Shown here: positions 25,601 to 38,501 of the stretch, piece after piece
How the letters are laid out: every line of letters begins with the position of its first letter
How positions within the stretch are numbered: the first letter of the stretch is position 1
NCBI GenBank assembly: GCA_002943765.1
Contig: PQWQ01000016.1
Location: forward strand, 434,001-498,000
DNA: 64,000 bases
Direction: 5' to 3'
From: Psoroptes ovis
Taxonomy: Eukaryota > Arthropoda > Arachnida > Sarcoptiformes > Psoroptidae
Notes under the pieces: generated by a model
What the model saw: only the letters and a program-made list of their open reading frames with translations
Told to the model about the DNA's origin: nothing
Database searches by the model: none
Made by a program: the position numbers and the translations under genes

Positions 25601-26380
25601 ACGCCAACTAAGGTCGAAATCATAAATGTATAAATACTCAATAGTCAATTTGGAAAAAAATGACTCAATAAATTCAACTCAAGCCAAATTTGAAATATTG
25701 AGAGCGATGGCGAAATCTTTCGTTTGGTAAATGAATTAATATTTTTTTCAAAGCCAAAAAAAATATAATTTAAAATGTTTTGCTGAAAATTAAATAAAAA
25801 AAATCATCGACATACCTCATCACAGTTGGCACAACGAGGAAACAGCAGATCCATATAATGTCGTTCACAATATGGACGATTATTGCGGCAACAATAAATA
25901 TTGAATATTAAATTTTGATCACATCGATAGCAACGGAAACATTCTCTATGAAATTTATTTAATCGATCATTTTCTATTCGATTACAAATGATTGATGGTG
26001 AATTTGGTTCAATATTCTTGCAACAATATGCACAAATCTGTAATTGGTATTTTGAATTTTAAAAAAATAATTTAAAATTGAAATTTGAAAGAAAATACCT
26101 GATCCATATTTCTGTTCAATTCATCTTGTCCAATATCCAATACATAACGATTACGATCAACAAGTATTGTATGTAATAGACGTAATTTTTTCATATAATA
26201 TGAATCATTATCAATTTTAAATTTTGTTGTTTGTGGAAAATAATATTTAACATCAATATCACATCGTGGAAATTGATGTTCGAATAATTTTTCCAATGTT
26301 TTATCATTATTCACAATTGAATTGATACGAAATTTTGCTTGTAAATTTTCATTCATAAATATTGAACCATATAAATTCAT
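19606..26380 (-). CDS. Lmpt: Limpet-type PET-LIM protein with six LIM domains
   Basis: Seven coding exons: 26380-26099, 26037-25816, 21298-21011, 20906-20732, 20614-20445, 20344-20158, 20021-19606; 579 residues, all phases consistent. The first exon (QFPRCDIDVKYY..., then LDIG) resembles the end of a PET domain. Then come LIM1 (CAYC...HRECFRCYRC...CERH), LIM2 (CANCDE/LIMSNEY...WHLEHFNCVYC), LIM3 (CEEC...WHEKCFVCSQC), LIM4 (CCKC...YHDTCFNCKKC), LIM5 (CFKC...WHGKCFCCTEC) and LIM6 (CDDC...WHQSCFVCKDC...CTPC). PET plus six LIMs is the Limpet architecture, a zinc-binding scaffold of muscle and cytoskeletal structures. LIM6 contains an acidic Asp/Glu/Asn insertion between its two zinc modules, and the tail is Asn-rich. 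A non-coding 5' exon ending at 26495 with CAATG before the donor could supply the start, giving two adjacent Met codons. The 4.5-kb intron 21299-25815 is exceptional for this window and houses an alternative first exon. Confidence 0.92.
22247..22328 (-). mobile_element. mariner-type MITE, subfamily B, reverse (copy 3)
   Basis: An 82-bp element from TTAGGTTGTCCGAAAAGTTT to CTTTTCGGACAACCTTA, flanked by TA. Its core (AGCAACTCTCGATTGATTAAG) is the reverse complement of the subfamily B core seen in copies 6, 8 and 11. It lies in the large Limpet intron. Confidence 0.9.
22535..23131 (-). CDS. Lmpt: alternative first exon of the Limpet gene
   Basis: A 199-codon open exon starts with MSETATNKLIRNRFSFSF and ends at a GTAAAG donor in phase 0, the phase needed to enter the LIM2 exon at 21298. 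It lies inside the large Limpet intron on the same strand. The protein is basic, Asn/Lys/Ser-rich, with a proline run (TSPPPPPLKKTPS) and Gln repeats, and has no recognisable domain. If joined this way the short isoform begins mid-LIM2 and lacks that domain's first cysteine pair. It could instead be a separate nested gene, but no other same-strand acceptor of matching phase was evident. This is inference from strand, phase and donor. Confidence 0.6.
23866..23946 (-). mobile_element. mariner-type MITE, subfamily A, reverse (copy 4)
   Basis: An 81-bp element with TA on both sides. The left end is TTAAAGTTGTCCGAAAAGTT and the right end ACTTATCGGACGTCCTAA. The core (ATTTCGTAG...GAGAAAATC) is subfamily A read in reverse. 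It lies in the large Limpet intron. Confidence 0.88.
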
Positions 26381-26776
26381 CTGCGTTTATTATATGTTCG
26401 AAAAGTGAATAATGATATTTTGAAAAATAAAAACAAATATAAATTCAATCAAATCAAAACACATGAAATCAAATATCAATTTACATTTAATTACCATTGA
26501 AATATTATATTTTTTGATTAATTAAACCAAATTACAAACAAATGATCTACGATTCAAAAAATTAGCAAAATTTCAGTGATTTATTATCTATTTTTTTTGC
26601 TTTTTGCATTACAGCATTATCTATGTCTGTTGCTATGGACAAATAATAATTATATGTGATTATAAAATATACATAATTAATTTATCAATTTTTTCAGAGA
26701 CAGAGAGACATAAAGTGAGATAAGATAAATTATATTAAAATAATTTATAATAAATAAAGCTTTTTGCATGGAACCA

Positions 26777-26799
26777 ACACACACACACACACACACACA
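26777..26799. repeat. (CA)n microsatellite
   Basis: Eleven or so CA units, the longest uninterrupted dinucleotide run I noticed in the window. It lies about 400 bp upstream of the first Limpet coding exon. Confidence 0.9.
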
Positions 26800-28309
26800 A
26801 AAACAAACACATGGAAAATTAATTGTTTAATAGTACCAATCTATCTATGATCATTGGTGTTATATCTACATGAATATCTATAATCTGATATCTGATGAGT
26901 TGAATGGTAATGTAATAATATTAAAATATATACGCAATAATATATTGGATGCTTTATTAAATCAGTTGATAGGCGTTTGATTTGTTACATTAATTTTTTC
27001 ATTTTTCATATATTTTGGTGCCAATAGATATGATGATCAATTGTTTGATCGTAATTGTTGTTTTCTAGGCGAAACCGATTCAAATTGACAACTCTCTCAT
27101 TTAGAGAGATATGTTTGAAATTTTTGAATATGTAAAATGTGAAATATATGTGAAAATAGCTGCAGCACATTGTATAAATTGATGTCATCTATGTCATCAT
27201 AATCATCACACATAGCACACATCATTATATCCGCATTATTGTCACATGGAAGCGTGAAAACATTTTTTTTAAATTTAAAACACTTTCAATTACGAATAAA
27301 TAAATGAATATATCAACCTTCAATTTTTTTGATTTTTTACAAAAATAAAAGATGAAAATGAATGAATAAATAAATGAATAATGAATATTCAGCACAATAT
27401 CATATTACATTCAATATGAATATTGAATTCATTTATATTCATTTATTCATTCGTGAATGAAAATATCAATGAAAATGGTAATAATGAAATGAAGAAATAA
27501 AGGAATAATTTCAAACAATATTCACAGTTGATTAGTTCAATGAATTAATGTTTTTCTTTTTCATTTTCCAATGTTTCGTCGACGAATAATTTCGTTGAAG
27601 AAACGAAGAATATTCTTGGCAAATTAGCAAACCAATTATTACCATTTAATTGTCGTCATTTAGTAATGGTGTGCATTTCGATGATGATGATGGTGAAATT
27701 GATTTCAACAACAACAACTAATGCATTTATAATATGTGAATATTCAACAAATATTGGCACACACAGCATGTGAATTTTTGAAATTTTTTTTTTGTGAATT
27801 TGAATTTGAATTTTAATGGAATTTCTTCATTTAAATTTGTAGAATTTTTATTGATTTTTTCAAAAAATAAATTGAAATAAAATATTCAATGATTGTTGCT
27901 TTCTATGAGGAATTTAAAATATCAATGATTTATGGCCAATTTCGATGTTCGAAATGTTCGTAATCGACCAGTGATCGATCTTCATGAATTGTGCTGTAGA
28001 ATATAACAGAAATTATTCATCGATTTCAGTTCAATATTGGGCTTCAGATAATTTTTTTTTTTTTGAATACATCTTATCAATATGCATATAACAACAACCA
28101 CATGTAAATATATGATATATTGCTTCACTGTGTATATCAAATGTGTCAATAATTGTTTATTATTATTATTATTATTATTTGAAAAGCCATTCGAACAACA
28201 TGCAAAACAAACATTTGATGAAATAATGGAAACAAATAAATTGATGATTATCGATAATTTATGTAAACAATAATATTAATAAAATATATACTCTTTAAAT
28301 AATAATGTA

Positions 28310-28389
28310 TTAGGTTGTCCGAAAAGTTTTTGCCAATTTTCCAATTATTTTCTACGAAATAATCGGCAAAAACTTTCCGGACCCATTAA
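28310..28389 (+). mobile_element. mariner-type MITE, subfamily A, forward (copy 5)
   Basis: An 80-bp element from TTAGGTTGTCCGAAAAGTTT, flanked by TA. The left arm is consensus while the right end has decayed (CTTTCCGGACCCATTAA). The internal arms CCAATT / AATCGGCAAAAAC pair imperfectly. Confidence 0.88.
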
Positions 28390-29682
28390 TATTTATGAAT
28401 AAATATCCATGAATAAATAACATGTGGTAAATAATTCATTTATTTATTTCATTTATTCATTTATTTATTAAATTATCAATTCAGCTTTCATCATTGTTTT
28501 GTTTATTGTCATCATCATCATCCTCATCATCATCACTTTTAATGTGAATATAATTGAATTTATACATTATTATTCATTGTTCACATTAAAGGCCGGAATT
28601 TTCTTTTTTTTTTCGCTTCGCATATGTTCACCATATGATCAAATTTATATCCTTTGTATATCCTCACCATCAATTATTCAAATTCAATTCATTTTCTCAC
28701 ATCATAAATTGATGTGTGTTTGTGTGTGTGTCTGCGTTTGTTTATTTGTTTGTTGATTCCTTCCTTGCTTCATTTCAAAATACATCATCATCATCTTGAT
28801 CATCTTAATCATTAAATAATTTTTAAAATTGCAATTTACGAATTACTTAATAAAAATAATAATGTTTGTTTTTAATAATGTTTTTAATTAATAAATAAAT
28901 AAATTCAAAGTATTTGAAATTTAAATATTTTTTTTTTTGTTTCTTCTACCATAGATGGTAGCTTTGAGGTGGTCTATGGTGAAATGAATTTAAATAAAGT
29001 GTTGAAATAACCTTTCACAATTTATTAAGGTAGATATGTGACCAGGTTATTGGCTTTCAAAAATTTTAAATCATTTATTTGGCCGTGACAAGCCTTTGGT
29101 AATCAATAATTTGTCATTAAATTCGTATAGAGTGAATCTTCAAAGTTGGCTGCCCCGCAATGATTTGTTTCCAATGCAATTATCTCTCTCTGGATTTAAT
29201 TTCCATTTTATTTTGATATTTTTCCCGATTATTTCTTATGGAAATTTCTCGTTTTTGTACAACACGTGATTGCAATTGGTACGATTGTCTTATTGTTGAT
29301 GAGTGGCTTTCATTTAAATGATTTGACAATGACTAGATCATGTATTGTGTCTGTATGTATGTTTACAATACAAAACAATAGCTGGCAGTAATAGAGTTGA
29401 AAATGAACAAAGTTTGAAAAAAAGCATTGTTTACCATCTAGTGTAGTGTTACACATATTTTATTCAAAAATATTTTTCAACTTGTTATCAATAATTTAAC
29501 AATACAAAACATCATTCATTCAATGCATCATCATCATATATGGCACATAATAAATTCATACCATTAACCCAATAATTCATTGACGCATATCGGAGAAGCA
29601 ATAATAATAATAATTGGCTGAATAACCAGTGAAAGCGAGAAAAAATTCCTAGAATATCTTCGAATTTCAATGCTTCATACAT

Positions 29683-29719
29683 ATATGAAGCAGCATGATG
29701 TGTTCATGCTGCTTCATAT
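29683..29719. repeat. perfect hairpin, 16-bp stem
   Basis: ATATGAAGCAGCATGA (29683-29698) pairs perfectly with 29704-29719 across a 5-nt loop. A third TGCTTCAT copy just to the left (near 29671) can pair with the same left arm, so two alternative stems compete. The stem is richer in G/C than the surrounding desert. Confidence 0.85.
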
Positions 29720-30147
29720 TTGTGAATACATAGGGATTGAATTAACGCAAAAAAAAACTTTTCATCGAAACAAAAATTCAATTAATCAGAGTTTGAACAT
29801 GATGATGAATGTATAAACAGCATTTTGGAGCAAAATAAAAACAGAATCAAAAAAAAGTACAAAGTTTTGCGCCTGATAATTCATGCAAAATACACCCAGA
29901 AATATTTTACCGAGAAAAAAATTTTGGTGAAATAATAAATTATCACTTGGCCAAATTCACTTTATAATTCACAGTTACCAAGTCTGATACAGGGAAAAAT
30001 AAATGAATAAATAAATTTTCATTTGAAATTCTTTATTTTTGGAAATTTAATTATTATCATTATCCACCATTTTATTCCATATTTTTTCCCTTGTGTGTGT
30101 GTGTGCATGTTTTTGCTTCTGTTTTGTTCTAAAAATTATTTAGCGTC

Positions 30148-30183
30148 TTTCCATGTAAAATTAATGATAATTTTACATGGAAA
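30148..30183. repeat. perfect hairpin, 16-bp stem with 4-nt loop
   Basis: TTTCCATGTAAAATTA at 30148-30163 is complemented exactly at 30168-30183 with the loop ATGA. It has no TA/TTAGG ends and therefore does not belong to the MITE family. Confidence 0.85.
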
Positions 30184-33180
30184 AAACTTTATTCAAATTG
30201 TGTTTGGAGCATCTATTATTATTATTATCAGTTGTGAAGCAATATATCAGTGTAAACGCATTAATATATGTGTAATATATGTGTTTCATTTTTGAAAAAT
30301 GAAAACACATGTTTTCACATATGTGTATGTGTATGTATGTGGAAAATAAATGAATTAATGCCTGAAAAATGGCCAGGTGAAAATTTAATTTAATTTTTTT
30401 TTCGTTGTTTTGACTGGACAAAGACTGATAATATGAACTAGATACTTTGGATATAATTATAATTAGTGTTTTTTCATATGAAAATGGCTCAAAGTTTTTT
30501 TCTTGTGTGAGCTGTGAAATATAATTGGAAAAATACATACACACACATGGAAATATTGTCTACGACATTGAATAAATACTGTATGTGTGTAACACACAAT
30601 TGAATTAATGAAATTATGATTTTTTTCCTTTATTTTCCATCCACAACTAAATATCAAATGATCAAATGATAAATGGTTAATGGTTGTGGATGATGATGAT
30701 GATGATGGTCAATGGTAAATGGACAAATAGCCATACAACGACTAAAACAGCAGCTAAACAACAGCTAAATTGAACAAGAACATCTCTAAAAATAATAATA
30801 ATAAATACATAGTTTGAAGGTCAAAATATTATCTGAAAAAAATATTAACATTTGTTGTTGTTGTTGAGGTGTGTGTGTTTGCCTGTGTGAATCATTACAA
30901 ATGTTCATATTTTTTGTTCCTTTACTTTATGTTATTATTAAGGCTATACATTTTGAAATTGACTATCAAACTATGAATGAATCAACAAAAGCCATTTTTG
31001 AAAGTCTAAAGATGTTCATGTTTTTTTTGCTGATTGGAAAAAGCCGGTCTTTGTCTATTATTTGAGAGTAATATTCTCGTTTAAATGCATAATTTCATAG
31101 GTTCAACCAAAAGGTTCAAGATGATCATTAAATCAAAAAAAAAAAAACAGCCAAATCAAATGCAAAAGTTATAGACCTACGAGTACAAGTAACCTTTGAA
31201 AGCGAAAAAAAAATGGTGAATGGTCAACAGCTCATCAAGCTCATTTGCATTCAAAAAAAAACTGCTTGTTGCGAGAACCTTGTTGCGCGTTTGCTGCTAT
31301 CAATGCTAGAACAAAGTTCAATCAAAAATGAAAACCTTCATTTTTTTCAATTCAAAAGCCTTCTGGCCTTTGTGAACATATGTTTTTTGTATTTTTTTTT
31401 CGATTTTATTTGTATGAAATAATCACTATAGAAGTAATGATAACAATGTTTCAAAATGCAAAGAAAAAAATATACAGAAATGAAATGATCGAAACTCTCA
31501 GCAAATTTCAATGCAATCTGCGCTCTTTCATCATCATAAGAACATTCGGACAAAAACAGCTCAACAAGCATCATTGTTTGATATTTTCATTTATTTGAAA
31601 TTACGATTCACCAAAAAAAAACACATATATTTGAAATCGAAACAGCAACAAACATTGTACACAATCAACCAAGAGATGCAAATTTTTCAAAATAAATTTT
31701 TTTTTCATTTGTTTCTATGATATATTCAATGGTTACCCAGGGCAAAAAAACAAAGCAATTATCATCATTTGATTTGATTTGATTTTTAGACTCGTCTATT
31801 GATTATTTGTTTTATGGTTTTATTTATTTATTTGTTGTTTACACATGTGCTATTTATGTGTGTGTTTGTTTCTATTTGTTTGATTTATTATTTGATCATC
31901 GCTGCTTGTGTTATTTACTCATTCATCCAATTTTTTTTTTTTTTTTTGGCGATGATAATCATGGCGTTTTATGTTAATATATATGTAATGTACTCGTTGA
32001 TATGATTGATTTTTTGACGAGTTTATATCTTCAACTTTGAATTTTGATAATTACTTTTGAATACATTTCAATTTTTGTGTGTCAATTTGATGATGATAAT
32101 AAAATGGATTTATTTTTAAAAATAAATATATTTCTCCTAAGAAATAAACGACTACAAGATAATCCAACGCTGCAAATTGCTTTCATAAATTTTGATAATT
32201 TTGACGATTAATAAATGTTTTTCAAAAGAAAATCATCCGATTAATATTATTAATAATTGTCGATCAATTGGCTTTATTTGAATTTAATTTGTTTCAATTT
32301 TTTTTAAATGAAAGATTTTGATGACTTTGACAATTTTTTTTTTTTGAGTAATAAATTTTCAAATAAATAAATGATTCATTTATTTGAAATTCAATCATTT
32401 CATCGTCAGTGTCTGTCTGTGCTTTGTTGTTGATTTTTGGTGCTTTATGTTTGAAATTTTTTTTTTTAATTTAAAAACGATTAATTTTACTTTTTCAAAG
32501 GTTTTCAAATTGAAAAATATTTATTTATTGAAATACATTCAATGAATTCGAACTTGAAAACCTTAAAAAAAAATTTCTTCAAATCCTTCTTCAACGATTC
32601 TTCAAGAATTCTTCATTCTTTATTCTTCATATTCATTGTTCAATAATTTCAAGAATCTTGAAAACCCAACAATTTTAAATTTTCGAAATTTTCCAAATAA
32701 TCAAATTTGTTTGTTTGTTTGTGCTTTTTCAAAGCTGAATTCAAAACTGGTTTGTATTCAAAACTGTTTTCGTTCAAAACATTTAGACAAACAAACAAAT
32801 AAAACATTTCAAATATTTAAATTTCAAATATTTGAACAACGTTACGAAAATTGAAAATGACATTTTGAGCATTTTTTTTTTTCGAAAATTTAAATTTAAA
32901 ATTAAATTTTAAATTTAAAATTAAATTTGTCGCTTTATCAAATCCATTTGCATTTATTTATTAATTTATTTATTTAAACGAATCATTCAACAATTGAACA
33001 ACAACGAATCAACATTCGTAAGTATTTTATTTTATTTTATTCTTGTTCAATTTTGAAAATTTGAAATTTGGTAGAATTAAAAATTCTGCAGAATGAATTC
33101 TATCTTTGTGTGTGTTATCACTGAATGCATTCTGTTTTTTAAAATGGTAAAACGTTGAAATTTACAAGTGACAACGAACC

Positions 33181-33242
33181 TTCTTATTTATTTATTTATT
33201 TATTCATTCATTCATTAATTCATTCATTTATTTATTTATTTT
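33181..33242. repeat. (TTTA)n/(TTCA)n compound microsatellite
   Basis: Four-base units change from TTTA to TTCA and back to TTTA over about 60 bp, typical of the simple repeats in this desert. Confidence 0.85.
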
Positions 33243-33556
33243 TTATGGTTTTTTTTTGGGTAGAAAATTGAATAAATAATAACATTTAGACAATGATAAA
33301 CAATGATAATAGAGTTTAAATGTAATTTCATATTTAATTCATTTTTATTCAATTTTAAATGTTTTGTTGCTGCCTTTAAAAAATGATTTGAATTAAGAAT
33401 AATTTTATAAAATTTATGGTTTTATAATAATCGTATACAATTTAATGATAATAATAATTATAATTGATAATTGAATTTTGAATTTTGAATTGAAATAATA
33501 ATGATAAGACGACTTACGACTACCTACGCAATTTTATATTCATCGTATTCATTTTA

Positions 33557-33638
33557 TTAGGCTGGGCGAAAAGTTTATTCGGCTTAATCCGAATAGAGTT
33601 GCTCATGAAATTCGGCCAGAACTTTTCGGACAGTCTAA
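33557..33638 (+). mobile_element. mariner-type MITE, subfamily B, forward (copy 6)
   Basis: An 82-bp element flanked by TA on both sides. The ends are TTAGGCTGGGCGAAAAGTTT and ACTTTTCGGACAGTCTAA. The core CGGCTTAATCCGAATAGAG plus TTGCTCATGAAATTCGGCC defines subfamily B. Confidence 0.9.
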
Positions 33639-34552
33639 TATTTTAATCATATTTCAGACATTTTTTTTCCAATTATTTTTTCGTACATTTTTTTAAATAC
33701 AAATACAGAGGATAACAACAAATGTCAATGTGTTTGTGTGTGTATGTACATACATAACCTTTATTTTTCGGGGTATTTGTATTTGTAATTTATTTTTTTT
33801 TAATTTTCTCAAAAAATTTTTCCTCTAATATTTCAGTGGTTAAATGAAAATGTTAATTGAAAAAATAAATATCATTGAAATCATGAATAATTTCTATTAT
33901 TCACAGTAGTATTTCTATTTGCAAAAAAAAGTGACTGACGAAAATTCAAGAATTAATGCAAGTAAAATGAACAAAAAGTAATTTTAGAAATTTCTATTAA
34001 TAATAATCTCATAAAATATTATTTTTAAAAATAATTTTTTTTTCAAAGAAAATCGACAAAGAGACATTTCATTTCGCAAATTCTTCGACATTCATTTCTA
34101 ACGTGGAATGAATGAATTTGAACGACATTTTTTTTCATCATTTAGCATCAAGTATTAGTTATAATGATCTTAAAATTAATATTTTCGCAGTAAATTATTA
34201 AAATTGAAGCATAATTTCATTTTTTTAGACTTGAAAAATTATTTCATATTTGTACTTGCGCTGCATGTAAACAGCCTTTAATTCAATATATATTAGATCA
34301 AACCATCATTATCAAATATTGAATTTCATTTCATCCATTTTTTTCTATTAATTTCCCCATTAGAAAAAATTTGGGACAAATTTTGACAAAAGATTATAAA
34401 ATAGAATCATAAAGACTAATAACCGCAGATGAATTTTACATTTACTTTTGTATAAAAATATATATAAAAAATATTGAAAATATTAATGTAAAATTCAATT
34501 ATACAATTTTATATTAAAAAATTGATTTCTTTTATTTCATCGTTATTTAATA

Positions 34553-34632
34553 TTAGATTGTCCGAAAAGTTTTCAACGATTATATCGTAGGAAATCTAGA
34601 GAAAATCGTCAAGAACTTATCGGACAACTTAA
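34553..34632 (-). mobile_element. mariner-type MITE, subfamily A, reverse (copy 7)
   Basis: An 80-bp element flanked by TA. The ends are TTAGATTGTCCGAAAAGTTT and ACTTATCGGACAACTTAA. The core CGATTATATCGTAGGAAAT matches subfamily A in reverse. Confidence 0.9.
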
Positions 34633-35561
34633 TATTTCCTTTTTTTTTATAAAATAAGAATCGATATTTGATTGATTGATTGATACGAAATAATGTGCCA
34701 TCAAATCGAGGTCAATCATCCATTTTTTCAATATTAATATAAAGCATTCAAAAGCAAATATCATCATCATCATCTATATATATTTTATTGATTGATAGAC
34801 ATATAAATATTTGTATATTTCTATATCATCAATATTTCAAATAATACAATTGTTTGAAATTGGCATCAATCAATTTAATCAATTTTTGATATATTTTTCA
34901 ATTTTTAAAATTTCTTGAAATTTCTTGGATTTTCTTGGAATTTTTTTCTTTTATTTGTTTCCTGGTTTCACACATTGTGTACATATTTATTTGTTTGGAA
35001 ATATTTCCATGTATTTTCATGCATTTCCAAGCATTTATATCAATCTATTTCAATCATTTTGATTGAATACAAGTATATAAAATGATAACAATTATTTATT
35101 ATTATTTTTGTACAACTTTGAACTTTTTGCCTTTAAGAAATTCAAAGTTTGTTTGATACAAAATGAATTGGAAATTTTCTCATCTCATCAAACACCCACA
35201 ATTTAATTAATAATATTGTTTTGTTTTGTTTCGATGTTATTAATTATTAAATTATCTCATAAATGTATGAATTGTGTACATACATAAATACACATACAGC
35301 AATCAAGCAATGTTGCTGTCGTTGTTGGTTGGTGTGTTGTGCTGCATTGAATTATATTATGAATATGACTACACAACACACACCAAAAAAACATCAACCG
35401 AGAACATTAACATTGTCTGTTTGCCAATCTCTGATACAATATTTTTTCCAATTTCACAATTCACCAATACGCATCACATTTATTTTCAAAAAAAAACTTT
35501 TAAAACTATTGTATATATATGAGTTTATATTGGTAAATGAATCCAGTGATAATATAAAATA

Positions 35562-35641
35562 TTAGGCTGTCCGAAAAGTTTATTTCACTTAATCGATAGA
35601 GTTGTTCTAGAAAATTGGTCAAAAGTTTCCGGACAAACTTG
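35562..35641 (+). mobile_element. mariner-type MITE, subfamily B, forward, decayed right end (copy 8)
   Basis: The left end is TTAGGCTGTCCGAAAAGTTT after TA. The core TTAATCGATAGAGTTGTTC is subfamily B. The right end has drifted (TTTCCGGACAAACTTG) and has lost its flanking TA. Confidence 0.82.
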
Positions 35642-35740
35642 TGCAAAGATGAACTATTTTAAATTATTACCATTTATTTATATTTCATATTTTAGCTGAT
35701 TTATATTTTTGATGATAATATATAAAAAGAAAGAAGATGT

Positions 35741-35759
35741 ACATACATACATACATACA
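35741..35759. repeat. (CATA)n microsatellite
   Basis: Between four and five ACAT units in tandem, about 100 bp right of MITE copy 8. Confidence 0.8.
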
Positions 35760-38479
35760 GATGATTTCGTTGCATCTCTTTTTTTGCAGAAATTGCCAAA
35801 AAATGTACATACATCTATTATTATTATTTTAGCTGTTCATCATCAATCTATATATTTCAAGCACATAGAAATATCTATATATATGAATGAAATGTATTTT
35901 GAAATACATTAATACATTTTACCATAGTAATTTTTCAATTTTTTTCATTTGTTGTTTTGGCTGAAAAAATGTTTATTTATTTCAATTCAATTCATTCATT
36001 TTTTCACTGTTTTCTGTTCAAGTGAAATTATGTGTTCTGCAATCTATTTTATTTTGAAAAAATGAAAAATAAATGAAAATAGATTGATTAATAAATAAGA
36101 CAAATGTTGATTATGAGAAAATAATAATTAATAATTTTAATCAATTATCGAAATATTGTTGAATGAATACACAGAAATGAATGAGTGAAAATAATTGATT
36201 ACGAGCAAAATATATTCATATCAAACAAGTTGAATAGTGGACCCATTTCATTTTTATGATGATCATAAATATAATCAATCACATCGAAAAAAAAAAAGAA
36301 AATGAACAACCAAAAACCTCATATATACATCAACATTCAACATAAATCAATTGAAATATATCTATTTTGTTCTCAAAAACACAATGCAAAATGATTATAA
36401 TCAATTTTCAAGTCCTTCATTGCGACCATTATAAATTATGGTCAGTGTAATAATTTTAAAATTTTAAATGTTTTTAAAATTTTAAATTTTAAATAATTCA
36501 AATAATTTCAAATTTTCACCTGTGGTTATTGTTTTAAAATTGAAAAAATCATGTATTTTTACAATCAAGATTTCAAATGATTTATTTTTGAAAATAAGTT
36601 TCAAAAAATATGGATCAAACTGAATAGAAACATTTCAATAGTGTTTAATCCAATTTTTCCATCTTTTCATGTTATTTTCAAAATTTGAAATTTTCAAAAC
36701 ACACGACCTTATCGCATCTTTATCATCGAGCACCGACAAGTTATTATATCAAATAAATTATTTTTAATACATTTTTAATTTGCAAACACACTGAAAAGTA
36801 ACTACGGTGATTTATTAGTCTCGAATTTTATTATTATTATTATTTCATTATTTCATTATTTTTACCTGTAAAAATAAATCGTAAATTTTTTTTTTCGATT
36901 CATAAATGCATATATGCATATGTGTTGTTTCGGTTTATATACTTATTGATAATTTTCACTGATAATAATAATTCATCATCATCATCATCAACAACATGAT
37001 CTGCAGCATCATAAATGTATTTATTTGAAATTTAAAAGTAAGTAAAGTGAAATGAGTAAAATTTAAAAACCGATTTAACTGATTTAACCGATTCAATTTT
37101 CTCCTCATATTTTTCGATTATATCAGATGATATTACTGTAATTCATATATTTTCTCGTTGAATATTTTTGCTGTCCAAAAATATATTATTTTTTTTTTTT
37201 CAAAGAAAAATAGTGATGAAGATACATTAGATTCAACATTTTATTAAATTCAATTAGATATTTATCAGATAATAATTTATTCAATTCAATTGAAAATTTC
37301 CATAGAAATTTCATGAAATTTTTCCCATAATCGTACAGTAATCGTAGAATGTGTGCAGGAACATTGATTATCTCCGATCCAATATCGGTTACCAAAAGAG
37401 TTGAAGAAAAAAAATTGAGTGAATTGAATAAATTTGGATTTGAAATAACGATTTTTTCAAAATAATATTAATAATATTGTTTTGGAAATTATTTATTATT
37501 ATCATTAATATTTCAGGAATGAATTGAATTTGAATTTCAATTTTAAATTTCAAATTGAAATTTAAAATCTTAAATCTTAAATGAATTCAAATGAATTATG
37601 ACCATAATTTGCAAAATCAGATATATTTATTTTTTGAATATTTAAATGTTTTCGTGTATCATCTCTCTGCTGGTTATCAGTTGCCATCATCGTTATCATA
37701 ATTTTCCTATGAAGAACTAGATTTCGATTCATTTTCATTTTCTTCATTGATTATGTATTCATTATTTTTGCCATGTTTGTCCAATATGCATTCCAATCAT
37801 AAATCAATATCTCTACCAATATATATTGATTCAATGTTTTTATGTTTCAATTGATCAATTTTTACATATTTTTTCCTTTTCTTCGTTCAAAAATGCCCCC
37901 TTGTGATCGATTGATTGATTGAATTGAACTAAATTTGTTTTTTTTCCTTTTATTTATTCAATTCATTTTTCTTATCCATTTTGTACCTAAAACAAAGCCC
38001 AGTGCTCTATGTGATGTGTGTCTCATCGAATTTCATTTCGATCCATTGATTTGTTCATTTTTAAAAAATATATTCAAAGCACGTATTTCAATAAGTTTTC
38101 CCCCAATAAGCTAGTTCCATAGACTTGTGTTAGATATGAAAATTCAAATAAAAAAAATCAATTTTATAAAATACAAAATTTCAATTGCACACTGTATAAG
38201 TATAAGCTTCCAGAGACACACACATGTGTTTAGCCATGAAAACATATAAATAGACGATGCATTCACATATAAGTCTATGTTTGTAAATACATATTTCTAC
38301 AAAAATAAATAAATGGAAAAAATCAAAAAACGATTATTATCGATTGATTAATCAATTGATCATCATCATCATCATCATTATCATTATTAATATTCATTTT
38401 TTATGGATATTTATGATGATAATAATAATAAAAATTCAATGACCATTGACTATGACAAAATCATTCAATTCATTCATTG

Positions 38480-38501
38480 ATCAATCAATCAATCAATCAA
38501 T
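38480..38501. repeat. (TCAA)n microsatellite
   Basis: Five tandem TCAA units in the gene desert. Confidence 0.8.

Larger units (their letters stand above)
21299..25815. other. large Limpet intron
   Basis: This 4.5-kb GT-AG intron interrupts the first zinc module of LIM2 right after CANCDE. It contains the alternative first exon 22535-23131, MITE copies 3 and 4, CA/TG repeats and a more complex non-repetitive patch at about 25.55-25.75 kb. I see no other gene. Confidence 0.75.

Noticed and set aside
37186..37395. Minus-strand ORF (ends in a poly-Lys run)
   Set aside because: Starts at a non-ATG codon and runs into a poly-A stretch with no family resemblance. Part of it was considered as a second exon in another frame and is only mentioned as speculation.
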